DNA of 64,000 nucleotides from Helopsaltes ochotensis (taxonomy: Eukaryota; Chordata; Aves; Passeriformes; Locustellidae). The first letter of the stretch is position 1. The number at the start of each line of letters is the position of its first letter. The notes under the pieces are model-generated. The model was not told where the DNA came from and ran no database searches. It saw nothing but the letters and a program-made list of their open reading frames with translations. The DNA is taken from assembly GCA_013400155.1 (NCBI GenBank), contig VXBM01001553.1, positions 1 through 64,000 of the forward strand, in the 5' to 3' direction. Made by a program: the position numbers and the translations under genes. Shown here one piece after another: positions 1-12,600 of the stretch.

Positions 1-3000
1 AACCACTGTTACTGGATCACCAACACCCACCTCAACTACTTCAAGCACATCCTCACCAACACCAACATACACCACCACCACACCAACTCCAGGTACTTCT
101 AACTTTTGTAGTCTCATATATTCTTTGCCTTTAGGAGTAGTGGAGGTCTGTGAACACCTCCTTTGTTGCCTCTGTATGGCATCAAGAATGGGTTGAACTT
201 CTGGACAGCCCCTGAAATAGCCTTTGCCTATAGCTGGCCCTTCGCATCTGTTTCAGAAGGAACAAGGACCTAGTAGCTTTTGCTGCTGTTGGACTTTGTC
301 TTTCAACTGGCCAGATTGGTGTCACTAGACACATGGAGCGTAATGGAGTGGGGCTTGATTTTGTGACTCTTATATTTCATGCTGTCTTTAGGCACAGTTG
401 TGTAGACTTTCTTCCTTCTTTGCCATGTCAATACTAATGCTTCTCAGCTATTATAGATGTAGGAAGGAAGCATTCCTCTACCATGCTTTTCAAAACAGTT
501 TCACTTTGCAGACTGTGACTTTCTGTAAACTGTGGTTTTTGCCTGACAAGATTCACTAGTACTCTGGGAACTTCTGGCGCCACAAAGCCACATGCCAATC
601 AGCCAGGAACATATTCCTGTGCATACTTCCTTCCCTGATCACAGCTTCCCCTCTCAGCTCTTACCCCAGGATTTAGTGAGGTGTTATAGATAATGAGGCA
701 GAGACAGAAAGCACCAGCCAGATCAAAAGCATTTCTCCTTCTCATCTCTTACCTATTGGTCGATCTTTCTGATTTTGTGCGAAGCACCTTCCAGCACCAT
801 CCCCAGTCTCTTTGCTAGGACAGGAGGGCCATGACCCTATGTGTGCACAAATTTCAAGGCGTTTTCTTTCTGGGCCCAGGAAGGTAGGACTTATGCTAGG
901 GATCTTTGCTGTGTTAGGGGTGTCCTGACCTCTCTAGGTCTCTGCCAGCTGCCTCATGTGCAGCTTCTGTTCAGTTCCTATTAAGTCCCACTCATGCATT
1001 TGTGTCTTTGTTTTCTCTGTCCCTACTCTTTCTAACAGTCACACCTACATCCACATTGAGCACACCAAAATCAACAACGACTTCTGTGCCGCCAGAGACT
1101 TCCACCACCACCACCAGCCCTCCGAGCACGACAACCACTGTTCCTGGATCAACAACAACCATCTCACCTACTGGAAGTATGTTCCCAGTGCTCCTAATTC
1201 CCATAAAACCCCAACTGCCTCTAAGCACAGAAACAACAAAAAATTCTCCCATTCTTTCATTGTTTTTGGTCTTGCCATGGGAGTAATGAAGGTCTGTGAG
1301 TACATCCGTTTGTGGTTCTGTGGGATCAAGGATGTGTGTAACTTTTGGGCATTCCAGGAAATGAGTTGTGCCCAAAATTCATTTGGGCTGTTTCAAAAGT
1401 GATGAGGATGTAGGGGTCCTGGGAGAGACAAGAAGGTCTTGTCTTTCTTCATGTAACAGTGCTCTGAGGAGGTATTTCATCTTGCTGCCCTGCTAAGACA
1501 GATGCTGAACTGATGGGCAGTGTTGCTTTTGCAGCTCTTGGACCATGTCCTTCAGCTGGGCAGAATATAGTCATGGAACACATGATGTGCGGTTGGACAG
1601 TGACTTTGGTTTTTGACACTGGCATTTTAAGCACTGTTTTAGGCTCAGTTGCACAGACTTTTTTCCCCTCTCTCCTCCTTCTTGGCCATGTCTGTGCTAA
1701 TGCTTGTTATAGATGTAGGAAGGAAGGATTCCCCTGCCATGCTTTTGAGTACATACTACCTCTTGCAGTGAACTGTGATCTTTGGCTGACAAGATCCACT
1801 AGTAGTCTGTGATGTCCTTTATCAAGGTGACATTGGGAAAATCACATGACTATCAGGCAGAAACATGTTCTGGTCCATAATCAGTTCCCAGACCTCAACT
1901 TTTACTCCATGAGTCAGCGAGGTGTTTAGGTAATGAGGCAGAGATAGAAAGCTCCAGCTAGATCCAAAGCATTACTCCTCCTCATTTCTTCCCTACTGGT
2001 AGGCCTCTCTAATTTTGTGAGAAGGACCTTCCAGCACCCTCCTCACTCTCTTCACTGGGAAAGGAGGGCCATGACCATGTCTGTACATGGATGTCAAGGA
2101 GTTTTCTTTCTGGCTGAGTAAAGAAGGGCTGGTGCTGGGACCTTTGCATTGCTAAGGGTAGACTGAACTCTCTAGCTCTGTGGCCTCATGCACACCTTCT
2201 GTTCAGTTCCCACTGGGTCCCACTCATGCATTTGTGCCTTTGTTTTCTCTGTCCCTGCTGTTTCTAACAGGCACACCTCCACCCACACCAAGCACAGGAT
2301 CCACTACACCAGAATTACCAACCACGCCACCGGAGACTCCCAGCACCACCACTACCACCACCACCACCTCTCCAAGCACAACAACCACTGTTACTGGATC
2401 ACCAACACCCACCTCAACTACTTCAAGCACATCCTCACCAACACCAACATACACCACCACCACACCAACTCCAGGTAGTTCTCTGGATGGTGCTGTTGTT
2501 TGTTCCCTTCCTGTGGTTGCCTTGAAGGTACATCAGTACCTCAAATTGTGCCTCTCAGTAGTATCAGGGATGGGTGTAACTGCAGAGCATCCCTGGAACA
2601 GCCTCTGCTTTAAACTTGCCTTTCATCTGGCTGTTTAAAAGGAACAAGGTTTTGGGGTTCTGGGGAAAAGGTCTGATCTTCCCTCACTCAAAAACTCAGA
2701 GGAGAAGTTTTGTACTGATTCTCAGCTTACACAGATCTTGAACTGATGGGAAATCTTGCCTTTTTTGCTGCTGGACCTCTTCCTTCAGCTGGCCAGAACA
2801 TATTCATTGGACATATGTGCAATTGTGGCATGGGTTTGGTTTTTTGGTGCTGGCATTTTAGGCACTGATTGGACATAACTGTGTAGATCCTCCCTCTCTC
2901 CCGTTCCTTTGTCCTGTCAGTGCTAATGCTTGTCAGCTGTTTTAGATGTAGGAAGGATGGATATGCTTTTGGGAACAGTTTCACTCTTCAGACTGACTTT

Positions 3001-3691
3001 CTTTGAACTGTGGCCTTTGGCTGATGAGATCCACTAGTACTCTGGGAAGCCATTTCTCAGGGGGACATTTGGAAAACCACATGCCAATCAGGCAGGAACA
3101 TACTCCTGTGCATGCTTCCTTCCCTGATCACAGCTTCCCATTTCAGCTTTTACCCCAGGTTTTAGCAAGGTGTTCTAGATAAATACACAGAGATAGAAAG
3201 TGCCAGCAAGATAAAAAGCATTGCTCCTCTTCATCTCCTACATATTGGTAGGTCTTTCTGATTTGATGAGAAGCACCTTCCAACACCATCTCTTTGCTCA
3301 GAGGGAAGGGCCATGACCCTATGTGTGCATGGATTTCAAATATTGTGCTTTTTGGGGCCAGGAAGGAAGGGTTGGTGCTTTCGTAGGCTGACCTCTCTAT
3401 CTCTATGCCAGCTGCGTCATATGCAGCTTCTGTTCAATTCCTATTGAGTCCCACTGATGCCTTTGTGCCTTTGTCTGTTTTCTCTGTCCCTGCTGTTTCT
3501 AACAGTCACACCTCCATCCACACCAAGCACACCAAAATCGACAACCACTCCCTGGATACCAGTGCCTTCTCCTACCACCACCAGCCCTCCGAGCACAACA
3601 ACCACTGTTCCTGTTGGATACCCAACTACCACCTCAGCTCCTGAAAATATTAACACCAAAACCCCGACGCCTCCACCTACAGAAGAAATAA
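1..3691 (+). repeat. MUC2: Tandem exon-intron repeat encoding MUC2 PTS segments
   Basis: Four PTS exons (1-92 partial, 1039-1176, 2271-2474, 3506-3691) end at 92, 1176, 2474 and 3691, so units are about 1.1-1.3 kb. The introns are also homologous: a block with CTTCCAGCACC or CTTCCAACACC followed by GGGCCATGACC recurs near 751-880, 1991-2125 and 3240-3362, and each acceptor has TTTCTAACAG before the exon. Every exon is phase 1 at both ends, so adding or losing a unit keeps the frame. Encoded peptides share a core like SPPSTTTTVPG, rich in Thr, Ser and Pro for O-glycosylation. The intron after 3691 does not look like another copy. Confidence 0.9.
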
Positions 3692-6600
3692 GTAATTCCC
3701 TGGGTTTCATGTCCTTGGCTGGTTTTAGAAAGCAGTGTTTATTGGCAGATTAACATGTGCTTTAGTTTCTATACTCTGCACTAATGTAGTTGATTATATT
3801 TCAAAAACATCCCAGCTAACTTTTCAGCAGCAATGTCATATCTCCTACTGTCCCAGTTCATCTGCCTCTGTTAAAGGGCATGAAGTACATGAAGGTGTTT
3901 GCCTGTCCTCACCCAAATGTTAATTAGTTTTCATTGAAGGACTATCCTTGTGGGCTGCCTGGCAGAACCAGTGCATCTTAATTCCTCTAGCATCATTACA
4001 GCACTCTTATTACCTACACAGTGCTTCTCTCTCTACTATGTGTTACTTATATCATGCTATAAAAGCACAAATAGATGGTTCTGAGGCTGGCCTGTGAGAA
4101 TCATGAACACTTTTTGACATCCTAATCAAAAACTATTTTAAAGGAATCTCCATTAGCAACCATAATGAAAACTGGCCATGTGAAAAAGCAGAAAAATGTA
4201 TTTGGTGTTCGTAGCATACCAAAATAGCTTGTGTGTGAGTAGTCTTAAAGACCTGGGCATTAGAAATGGAACACAGACTGCTCCAACAACTGCTCAGTTT
4301 CTGTAGAATTAAATGACTCTGAGCATAATCAAAGGTGGTATGAATGTGCCACATGAAGCAGCACAGGGAATAATGGTCTTTCATAGAATATAGTATGACA
4401 GCAATACAGTATTAACCAGAGTTCACTGATCTACTCAGTGGATTCCCCTGGATCTAAGACTGTTGAACTCTTCTCTGCAATATAAAGTTTTAACACTGCA
4501 AAGGATCTTCCCTCTGACACAGTTGATGAAGTGTTTATATCAATGTCTCCTATGCAAGATGTAGATTTTGTTAATAATCCCTCAGTGATGCAAAAACCAT
4601 TAATAAAACAATTTCTGCTTTATTTCTATCTAAAGACCCTATGCTTAAGCTTGTTAACTACATATGCTTAGTAGAAAAGGAGATGACATTAGGAAGAAAA
4701 TGCAATTTCCCTGCTTAAAATACTCTGTTTTCTCCCTGTCTTAAAGAAACACCTGAGGTGCCAACAGAGACAAGCCCTTCAGTTACTCCTTCAGTTACCC
4801 CACTGCCAACAACAAGAACAACAGAAATAAGTACAGTATCTACTGCCAGCACCACTAGTCAACAGTCAACATCACCAGTGTCAACAAGCCCAGTGACAAC
4901 TACCACCTCTGAAGTCACTAAAACAGGATCAACCACCAAGACCACCACTTCAGGCCCCACACCTTCAAGATCCACCAGCACCACGCCAGTAACAGAAACA
5001 CCTGTCCCTGAAACCACTACCATCGGGACCCTGAGCCCTCCAACAAGGTCACCTACCACCACTTCCAGCCCTGGCACCACCACAACCTCAGGACCAAGCA
5101 CCCCTACAAGAACACCACCACCAATATCAACAACCACTTCAGGCCCCACACCCTCAGTGTCCACTCCCCCCACCACCACAGTAGGAACAGAAAGAAGTAC
5201 CCCAACAACAACCTCTGCAACTGTTACTACTCCAACATCACCTGCATCAACCAGCCCTGTGTCAACCACCACCACCTCTGGTACCACGCCAACAAAAAGC
5301 TTTACCACCACTTCAGGAACCACCTCTAGTAGTTTTATCACAATCAATGCAACCACCATCTCCACCACCTTCAAAACCCTTCCCCCTAGCTCAACTACTA
5401 CATCTGGGCCTACTACAACATCAACTGCAGTCACCACTACAGGAAGTTCTACACACGGTGCAACTCCTCCAGTCAATGGCTCAAGTACAACTACAGGTCT
5501 AATACCAACCACTCCTAAAAAGACTTGTACTATTTTCCCTAATGAATCTTATGAGGTGAGTAGATTTCATGCTTTCATTGTGCTTTGGATGGAGACTAGA
5601 CACATAGCTTCAATGTTAGTAACATAGAGAGTAGGCATTAATCTGGATAGGAAAGGAAGTATCAGTCTGTTCTATTTCTTTAGTTTTCTTGGGCATCAGC
5701 AGGACTTCCAATGTTATTTGGATTGATAGCTTATATATTGCTATCAGCTCTTCAAGGATAATTTTTAAAAAGCTTTCTGCAAGGAGCTGGATGGCAGTTC
5801 TGTGTTTGTCTTTGTTGTAGGATAGCTCTGATGAAGAAGAAACTAAGAGCTAAGTGGTGCTAAGCTATCTTTTCTATTTCTGTTTTTGAGTAAGTCCGAA
5901 GTGGGTAAAAGTTATTTGTGTGTTTGTTTATGTTGCAGCCCAACAAAAATACACAGGGCTGAATTTGTCTGAGTTTGGAATGAGCCATACTTGTTCACAG
6001 ACTGGTTTCAGGAGAAGACTGCATTCAAATGCTTGTGAAATTTGACTCAGAGTTCTTTTTTTTTCCGTTTTTTGAACCCTCCACCTCTGACATGGATAAG
6101 TTAGTGTCTTGTACATTTCTAAAGCCTCCTCATAGTTTAGATGCCTACCAACTGGCTCAGTAGATCTGCAGGAATAAAAATTATACATGTCTGAAAAACT
6201 GGTAGAAGACAGAAAAAAACCTCATGCAATCACAATGCATGCACATAATCACCTTGGACAATTTTTCCCAAACAGTTGGTGCTCACTGTTAGCTATTTAT
6301 CTGTTCTAGGCATCCATGGAAAAGAATTGATCATATATTGGCCATTCATATTGATCAGTGTCTTTCACTGTTCTCTAGAGAGGGTGTTAAGGTGATGAGA
6401 TTAGATGAAACATCTCACTTTTAGATAGCTGAAACTAGAAAAGGCGATTCCTATTTCGGTTTACTGGCTTGGCTTTGTAAGTAACACTTTTCACTTTGCA
6501 GGTCTCGGTTGTTCTAGCTCATCTTGCAGACCTAGATAGTGCTGACGGATGCACTTCCATCCTATTTTCAGATTTCTGGTGGGGGAAAACTTGTCAATGA

Positions 6601-9600
6601 ACATGTGGCTTTTTAGAAACCTGCAGAAGATATTCAGGCATAACTGTTGTCAGTCTCACTGCTTCCTAAGATTTGTCTCCATTTCCCCTCTCCCCCTCTC
6701 TTTTCAAACACAGCAAGGTGAATCGTGGTGGCTCTGTAACTGCACTAAGGCAATATGTATAGAAGACAACATTGTCCAGGTGATTCCAATAATCTGCAAT
6801 CCACCTCCGAAACCAACGTGTGCCAATGGACTGTCTCCTGTGCCAGTCATTGATGAGGATGGATGCTGTTGGCACTGGGAGTGTGATTGTAAGTATATAT
6901 TTTGTTGAATATTTAATCTCCTGAGGAAACAGTACTATTGTCAAGACCAACAAAATTTATCAGGGAACAAGTATCGTGCAAAACTGTGACTCTGTCTTCT
7001 GGTGTTGCTTAGAGTGCTGTGTTGATTCTTTTTAGCTAATTGAGAGATTCGCTGGAGTTGCCATTATGTCTACATAACTGTTGTGTTAGTAGAGTAAATT
7101 GGTCTCCCAAAGTAGGATTTAAATATCCAGATGCAGACATCTATAGGCTAGAAGCCTGTATATATATTACTTTTTCAGACTATTAGTACAGATCTCTATG
7201 GTACAGTTAAGCCTATTCTCAATTGTCTGTCATTAATATCAGATGAACTGTGCATTGAAAGTGCTTGGTTTTTATTGATGACTTCTAGCTAATGAGCTCG
7301 TGCATTGACATATACGCTTTATTAAAATTAAAATGCCCAAAGTTCACTGAGACATTTCCCACATCTAAAGATTTTGCTTATAGTCTGATATGATTTTATA
7401 TGTTGCCATAAGAGCCTGTATGTTTTTTTAGGCTACTGCACTGGCTGGGGAGATCCACATTACATGACTTTTGATGGATTGTACTACAGCTATCAAGGGA
7501 ATTGTACATATGTCCTTGTGGAAGAGATCAATAAGAAAGTTGACAACTTTGGTGTCTACATTGATAACTACCATTGTGATGCACGGGATGTAGTGTCCTG
7601 TCCTCGAACACTCATCGTGAGACACGAGACTCAGGAAGTGAGGCTAACAACAGCACAACCAAATACTCTACAAGTAGAGGTAAAGAATGCTACCATTGAT
7701 TTCTTGATCGAGATATTAATACTGCATCAACAGGATAATTATATTCCCAATGTTTGGGAAAAAAATTCTTCTGTGTTTTAGATTCAGTAACAGTTTATAT
7801 TATAAAACTGCGGTGCTTCAACAGACTTCAAAGGACTACTTCAAAGCGCTTTTTTACTCCAAATGTAGGGGGAGGAAAAAATCTACAACTTCTTGTCTTT
7901 TTAATCTTCTCAGATCTCTCCTAAAAACACAAGTGTGGACAAATTGCTAAGAGTTAAGGATATAAAATAAGTTAATTTATAATTAAGATGAATGTAACAA
8001 AGGAAAACAATGTGGAATGGGAGCAGATAATGTAAGGTAGACATAACAATAAAGTGCTGACCTGAAGCATTTTTTAAAACTACCAAGTAGCCTTGACTTG
8101 TGTCACATTTTTAATTTTTCAGAATAGGGCACTTATATGTTTATTCCATTGATAAATGTGATGTCACAGGTTTTGGGCTTCAAAATCAGTGAGCAGTGTT
8201 CGGGGCTTTTTGCAGCTTTTTACTATTTGTTTAGTTTATTTTTGTACATTACTGTGTGAGAATATTGCAAGTAAGGTTGCAACATATTGTTGAAAATTTA
8301 CAAAATTTAGACCTCTTTTTTTTTTTCTCTAAAGCAAAGAAATCTCCAAGTGCTGAGTAAAGGTAGTAGTATTAGTTTCTCAGGTATATCATGGTTATTG
8401 TATTTAAATAAATAATACAGGTTTAGTCTTATTTCCATTATTTAATTTTCCTATAAGCATGTTCCCTTTATGGCAAGAAACCTAAAACTTTATACCATGG
8501 AATTTAGGAGAATTTTATATTCCATTTTCATGAGGAGTCCTTGATGATAGTCACTCTAGTAAGTCTATTGAGTGTTAGGATTTAGCTGGTTTAAACCTTG
8601 AATTTATGGCCTCATTTGTCTGAGATTAATGGAATTTTGTGGCTCAGAGAAGAAAAGTTTGACTTTCCAGTAACAAAGGAAACACAGGAACATTTGTTAC
8701 AAATTAAAAGGATGTTGTTTACCTTTACCTTCTCTCTGCAAAACAAAGGAACAGTCGTTTTGAAAAATCAAACTAAATTTATGCCTCTTTTCTGTTTTCT
8801 TTTATTTATTAGGTGACAGTAAACAACCAGCTCGTGGCTTTGCCTTACAAGAAGTTTGGCGTGAGCATCTATGAGTCAGGCATAAATCGTGTTGTGGAAA
8901 TTCCTGAGCTGAAAATGAATGTGACCTACAATGGTTTGTCCTTTTCTATCAGAATGCCCTACAGCCTGTTTGGCAACAACACCCAAGGACAGTGTGGTAA
9001 GGCTTACTCTTCCAATTTTGCACTCTCAGAAAACCACAATGACAGCCCTGCTGCAAAGATGAATGGAATCTCCTAACAAATCTGTGAGTGAATTCTTTCT
9101 CCCCTTACCACCCTTAGGTACTTGCAATAACAACACGGCAGATGACTGCATGCTGCCAAATGGAAACATTGCAGAAAACTGTGAAACCATGGCAGATCAT
9201 TGGCAAGTTGTTGATCCTTCCAAACCACAGTGCTCTCCAGGCCTAGTTCCTACAGGTTCACCTAGCACACCACCAACACAGCCTTGCAAAGAATCTTCCA
9301 TCTGTGAGCTTCTTTTGGGAAGGTAACATTCCTCTTGGTGTTACAAGTATTTGGTCTTTGACTTAAATGGAAAATTTAGGATTAATTTACTAATGGAAAG
9401 TGTTTCTAACTATTGCTCCATTTCTTGTATCTTTATGGTTTGCTTCTACTCCTTTCACTTTTTCTGGTTGTTATTTTTTGCTGACAGTTTCTTTCAACCC
9501 TTTGGCTGCCACATTAACCTTTGTTGATGTTCCCACATTCTTCTACACTCTCTGCTCTCCCCTGTCCCATCTTCTTGCCTTTCCACAAATTTACTTAGCA

Positions 9601-12600
9601 GAAAACAGAGTCCAACTGAAAACAGAAATCTTAATTTTTAGCACACCATGTTAGAACCGAAAAAGAAAAAAGACCAAAATCACTTTTAAGAGATAGCACA
9701 TGGTTGCACCCAATAATATACAGCTCCTGGATTCAAAATATTGGAGTCTAAGTGTTTTGTAGGTGAGGGAAGAATATTTTAAGATATGTTGGGTTGGAAG
9801 GTTACTATCTGGATAAGTGCTCTTAGCACAAATTTCTTATCAATAGTCCACATCCACAGTTCCTTAATCTCCCACGTCCAATGTCACCACATCAAAACAT
9901 GTTAAGCACATTGAAAATGTATGGATCATTCAGTAACTAATAATGATGAATATTTCTGTTTCTAGTGTGTTCAAGCCATGCCATGCATTTGTCCAGCCTG
10001 AAAAGTACTATGCAGCCTGTGTTTTTGATAGCTGTGTACTTCCCAACCTAGACCTGGAATGCTCAAGTCTGCAGATCTATGCTGCCACCTGTGCTGATCA
10101 AGGCGTGTGCATTGACTGGAGAAAGCACACCAATGGTGTATGCTGTAAGTATCTGGCCATTCATCCTTGAATTATTAAGGAAGATTATGTGGGACTGTTT
10201 CAGCAGTAATGTCATACTGCTGTCAGAGTAATGAAGACACCAATAAATCACAGCAGCTGTTCTCCTTAAGTAATTTTGCAGGTAACATTTTTAATAATGG
10301 AAATGATAAATGGGCCTGCAAAAATGTACATGTATTGACTGTGCCAGAAACATCTGTATCAGTACACAATTCCTTGTATGCAGGCAGTTCTGTGCTTCGC
10401 AGGCATCAGCAGATCATTCTCTTTTTGGTGACATGTACATTAGTTTTCATCTGTAGTAACAGCACAAAGGGAAGGATGATACTCCCCTTTGAGAACTTAT
10501 GCAAAAGAGACTGAAATTATGTGAAAAATTTTTAATCAAGATGTGGACTCTTGGCATTATCACCTTAATGTAAGGTACAATACTATATCTCTATGGCTAA
10601 ATTGCACAAAAGCGTTCAATTTAGAGACATCAATCTATCCGGGATTTTTCTTCTTTGCTTCTAAAGTTTGTCACAGATACATAGGAAAATGAGTAAATAG
10701 TGTTTAAGTTCTTGGCATAAGGTCATGGGGCTTTTATATGGTATTGTTACTGAGCTGTTCCTCCTTTTTGTTCTTCCATTCCAGCTCATGAATGTCCTTC
10801 AGGTAAAGAATACAGAGCATGTGGTCCTATTAAAGAGATGACCTGCAAATCAAGGTAAAAAACTCCTTCACAGTTAGTTATAGCTGGTACAACTATTCAG
10901 TTGTATCTAATGCACAGGTGAATGAGCAAAATCAACCTCCTCTCATGTCTTAAACTGACAGTCAAATTTATTAGCACCATTCTGTTGACCCTAAATCCGG
11001 GTACCTGAACTATTTCTGTTTCTGTTGTTTGGCTATATCAAACACTGACAGACACTGATAATCCCCAATCACAAATGTGCAGATCATTTCCCACTGTATT
11101 TCCAGTGAAAGGTTATTTGGCATAATCCTCCTTATGTGCCTACGACATTAATGGTGTTCCTCTGAACATTTTGTCTCACAGAGGACAGAATGACACATCA
11201 ACTAAACAAGTGGAAGGCTGTTTCTGTCCTAATGGAACCATGCTGTATGACTCTGGTGTTGATGTCTGCGTGAAAACTTGTGGTGAGTTTTACTGCCTCA
11301 TTTGGTTGTTTGTTTCCTCTTTGTTTCCTTCCATATATGCAACATAGATTTGACTGTATGCAGTGGTCATACAATGTATAATAGAGATGCCTCCTGTTAT
11401 ATGATTGGTAATGGAAATTTATTTTGATATTTTCCAGGCTGTGTTGGAGTGGATATGATACCAAGAGAGGTATGATACTGTATGCTTTTGGATTTCAAGT
11501 AGAAGTTTGGGTGGGGAGAGGAGAGTGGTCTCCACTGGTACAATCTTGTTTTGTCATCTCTGAACTTTGTATTCCTGGTTTTACTTCTGTTCCTTTTAAT
11601 TGGTTACTATCACTCATTTTATTGTTTTTCAACGACAGTTTGGAGAAAAGTTTACAGTGGACTGTCAGGACTGTATTTGCCTGGAAGGTGAACATGGCAT
11701 TGTATGTCAGCCTCATGTATGTGAACAAAAGAAGGTCACTTGTGATGGAGAAGGCTTCTATGAGGTCACTGAAGTCAATCCTAAAGACTCCTGCTGCCCT
11801 CTTTTCACCTGCAGTGAGTTTATACTTTTGTTTCTAGTCTTTCTATATCTCTAGAAAATAGAAAGGAAAAGAGACTGAACCACCTTAGTACCAGAGATCT
11901 ACAGCAGAGAGTCAAAAAATAGTATCTTTCCTCATGCTTTTTAAAATCAACTTGTCCAGTGCTAGGGAAAATACATTTTAAGATTGCAATGATTCAGTAT
12001 AACTGAATTTGCAGTTATGGGACTTAACATAACTCAAGCTATAGTTCTTGTGTTCAGGGCCACATTTTATTTAAGCAAAATGCAGAGAGATTATGGAATT
12101 CTCTGTCCATTTTCATTTTCCAGAAGTCGCTTAAAATTCTGGAGAGACTAGGAGTTGTTCCCTACACCTTTGCATAGAATGGTGATACTTTATTAACACA
12201 GGATAATTGCATAGTAGATAAAAATTCATAAACTAATATAGTACCCCATATGCAGTGCCTGGATTTATGAGGAAAAACATGTTCCCTATCTGTAATTTGT
12301 TTCGTTGAAGAGAATCTGGACTGTTTCCTAGCAATGGAAAGTTCATCCTAAGTGCTTTGATAGGTGCTTATTTCTAGTAGCTGTGATTTGGTGTACCTTC
12401 TGGCTTATTCTTTTTTTTTTTTTTCCCTCCTCAGAATGCAATACAAGCTTGTGCACAGCTAAAGCCCCCAAGTGCTCACTGGGATTCGAAGTTCATTCTT
12501 ATATTCCCAGTGATAAGTGCTGTCCTGTATACCAATGTGGTAAGTCCCTTGGAAATATATTGCAGTGATTAGCCTTGTAGTTTTATTTATTACATAATTT

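Noticed and set aside
956..1402. Histidine-rich alternative frames across the small PTS exons (also 2188-2478 and 3405-3644)
   Set aside because: They are shifted readings of ACC-rich exons that run on into introns. The Thr/Ser/Pro frame is the one that joins in phase to the neighbouring exons.
4859..5512. A 217-codon valine-rich open frame on the - strand
   Set aside because: It is antisense to the PTS exon. Repeated Thr and Pro codons read backwards give Val and Gly and no stops. There is no promoter, and the sense exon has clear splice sites and phase.
9771..9830. GGGTTGGAAGG, which resembles the reverse of a CR1 end
   Set aside because: Only about ten bases fit and the flanking sequence does not continue the CR1 pattern. 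The same applies near 14271.
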